Of a stretch of DNA of 64,000 nt, positions 63,981 through 64,000 are shown piece by piece. The notes under the pieces were generated by a model that made no database searches, was not told the origin of the DNA, and was given only the letters and a program-made list of their open reading frames with translations. The translations under genes and the position numbers were made by a program. Origin of the DNA: Bacillota bacterium (GTDB taxonomy: Bacteria; Bacillota; Clostridia; Acetivibrionales; JAEZXR01). The stretch's first letter is position 1, and each line of letters begins with the position of its first letter. Location of the stretch: positions 124,001-188,000 of the forward strand of contig JAEZXR010000119.1 of assembly GCA_023419605.1 (NCBI GenBank). The letters run 5' to 3'.

Positions 63981-64000
63981 ATGCGGGGCGGTTTTGCCAA
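63981..64000 (+). CDS. Start of a further gene (cut by window edge)
   Basis: AAAGGGGTGA lies seven bases before ATG 63981, and six codons (MRGGFA) are visible. It is close behind the PRC-barrel gene and likely in the same operon. Nothing can be said about the product. Confidence 0.5.

Overview
The window is a chromosomal segment of a low-GC, spore-forming Firmicute of the Clostridia type. The evidence is a spoIIR gene, the clostridial order rpmG-secE-nusG-rplKAJL-rpoBC-L7Ae-rpsLG-fusA-tuf, strong AGGAGG ribosome binding sites with some GTG/TTG starts, and many clostridial conserved hypotheticals (DUF6062, DUF3343, DUF5711). A secreted family-11 rhamnogalacturonan lyase suggests a plant-cell-wall degrader, perhaps of the Ruminiclostridium/Acetivibrio group; the genus is inference.

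Layout. 1-5.3 kb: end of an ABC permease, a YbaK-type deacylase, a CBS/DRTGG pyrophosphatase, a DUF6062 protein, an OGG-type DNA glycosylase and a DUF3343 protein. 5.2-6.1 kb: a gene-free kilobase full of hairpins, with tandem ~99-bp structured units and a terminator-ended candidate ncRNA. 6.2-11.2 kb: an AraC-type regulator, the lyase flanked by a 36-bp inverted repeat, a HEAT-repeat protein and a propeller-like protein. 11.4-17.0 kb: a gene split by a 4.6-kb serine-recombinase element. 17-24.5 kb: holin-like protein, pyrG, spoIIR, MgtC-like protein and a Ca-type P-ATPase. 24.6-33 kb: a GldA/F/G-like ABC operon with a DUF4340 protein, YkvI, DUF5711, CvpA and Dabb proteins. 33-38.6 kb: ilvD, ilvB, small membrane proteins and a GvpL/F protein. 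38.8-55.9 kb: the transcription/translation superoperon. 56-62 kb: a phosphopantetheinyl transferase and accB-accC-accD-accA, making malonyl-CoA. 61.7-64 kb: DUF1015 and PRC-barrel genes.

The most notable system is the split gene. The frame opened at 11479 is interrupted at a 12-bp core (12242-12253), repeated at 16851-16862. Joining the two cores removes 4,609 bp and restores one 306-codon frame. The removed piece encodes a large serine recombinase next to the left core, an oxalate decarboxylase, a decayed acetyltransferase and a 49-aa protein near the right core. The rebuilt circle junction is a ~48-bp imperfect inverted repeat, as expected of a serine-integrase attP. This is the architecture of skin-like elements that split sporulation genes and excise in the mother cell; that the host gene is a sporulation gene is inference.

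Other unexplained structure: four dispersed hairpin elements with a shared core and compensating stem changes, and intergenic hairpins built from tandem 7-bp units. No tRNA, rRNA or CRISPR array was seen.
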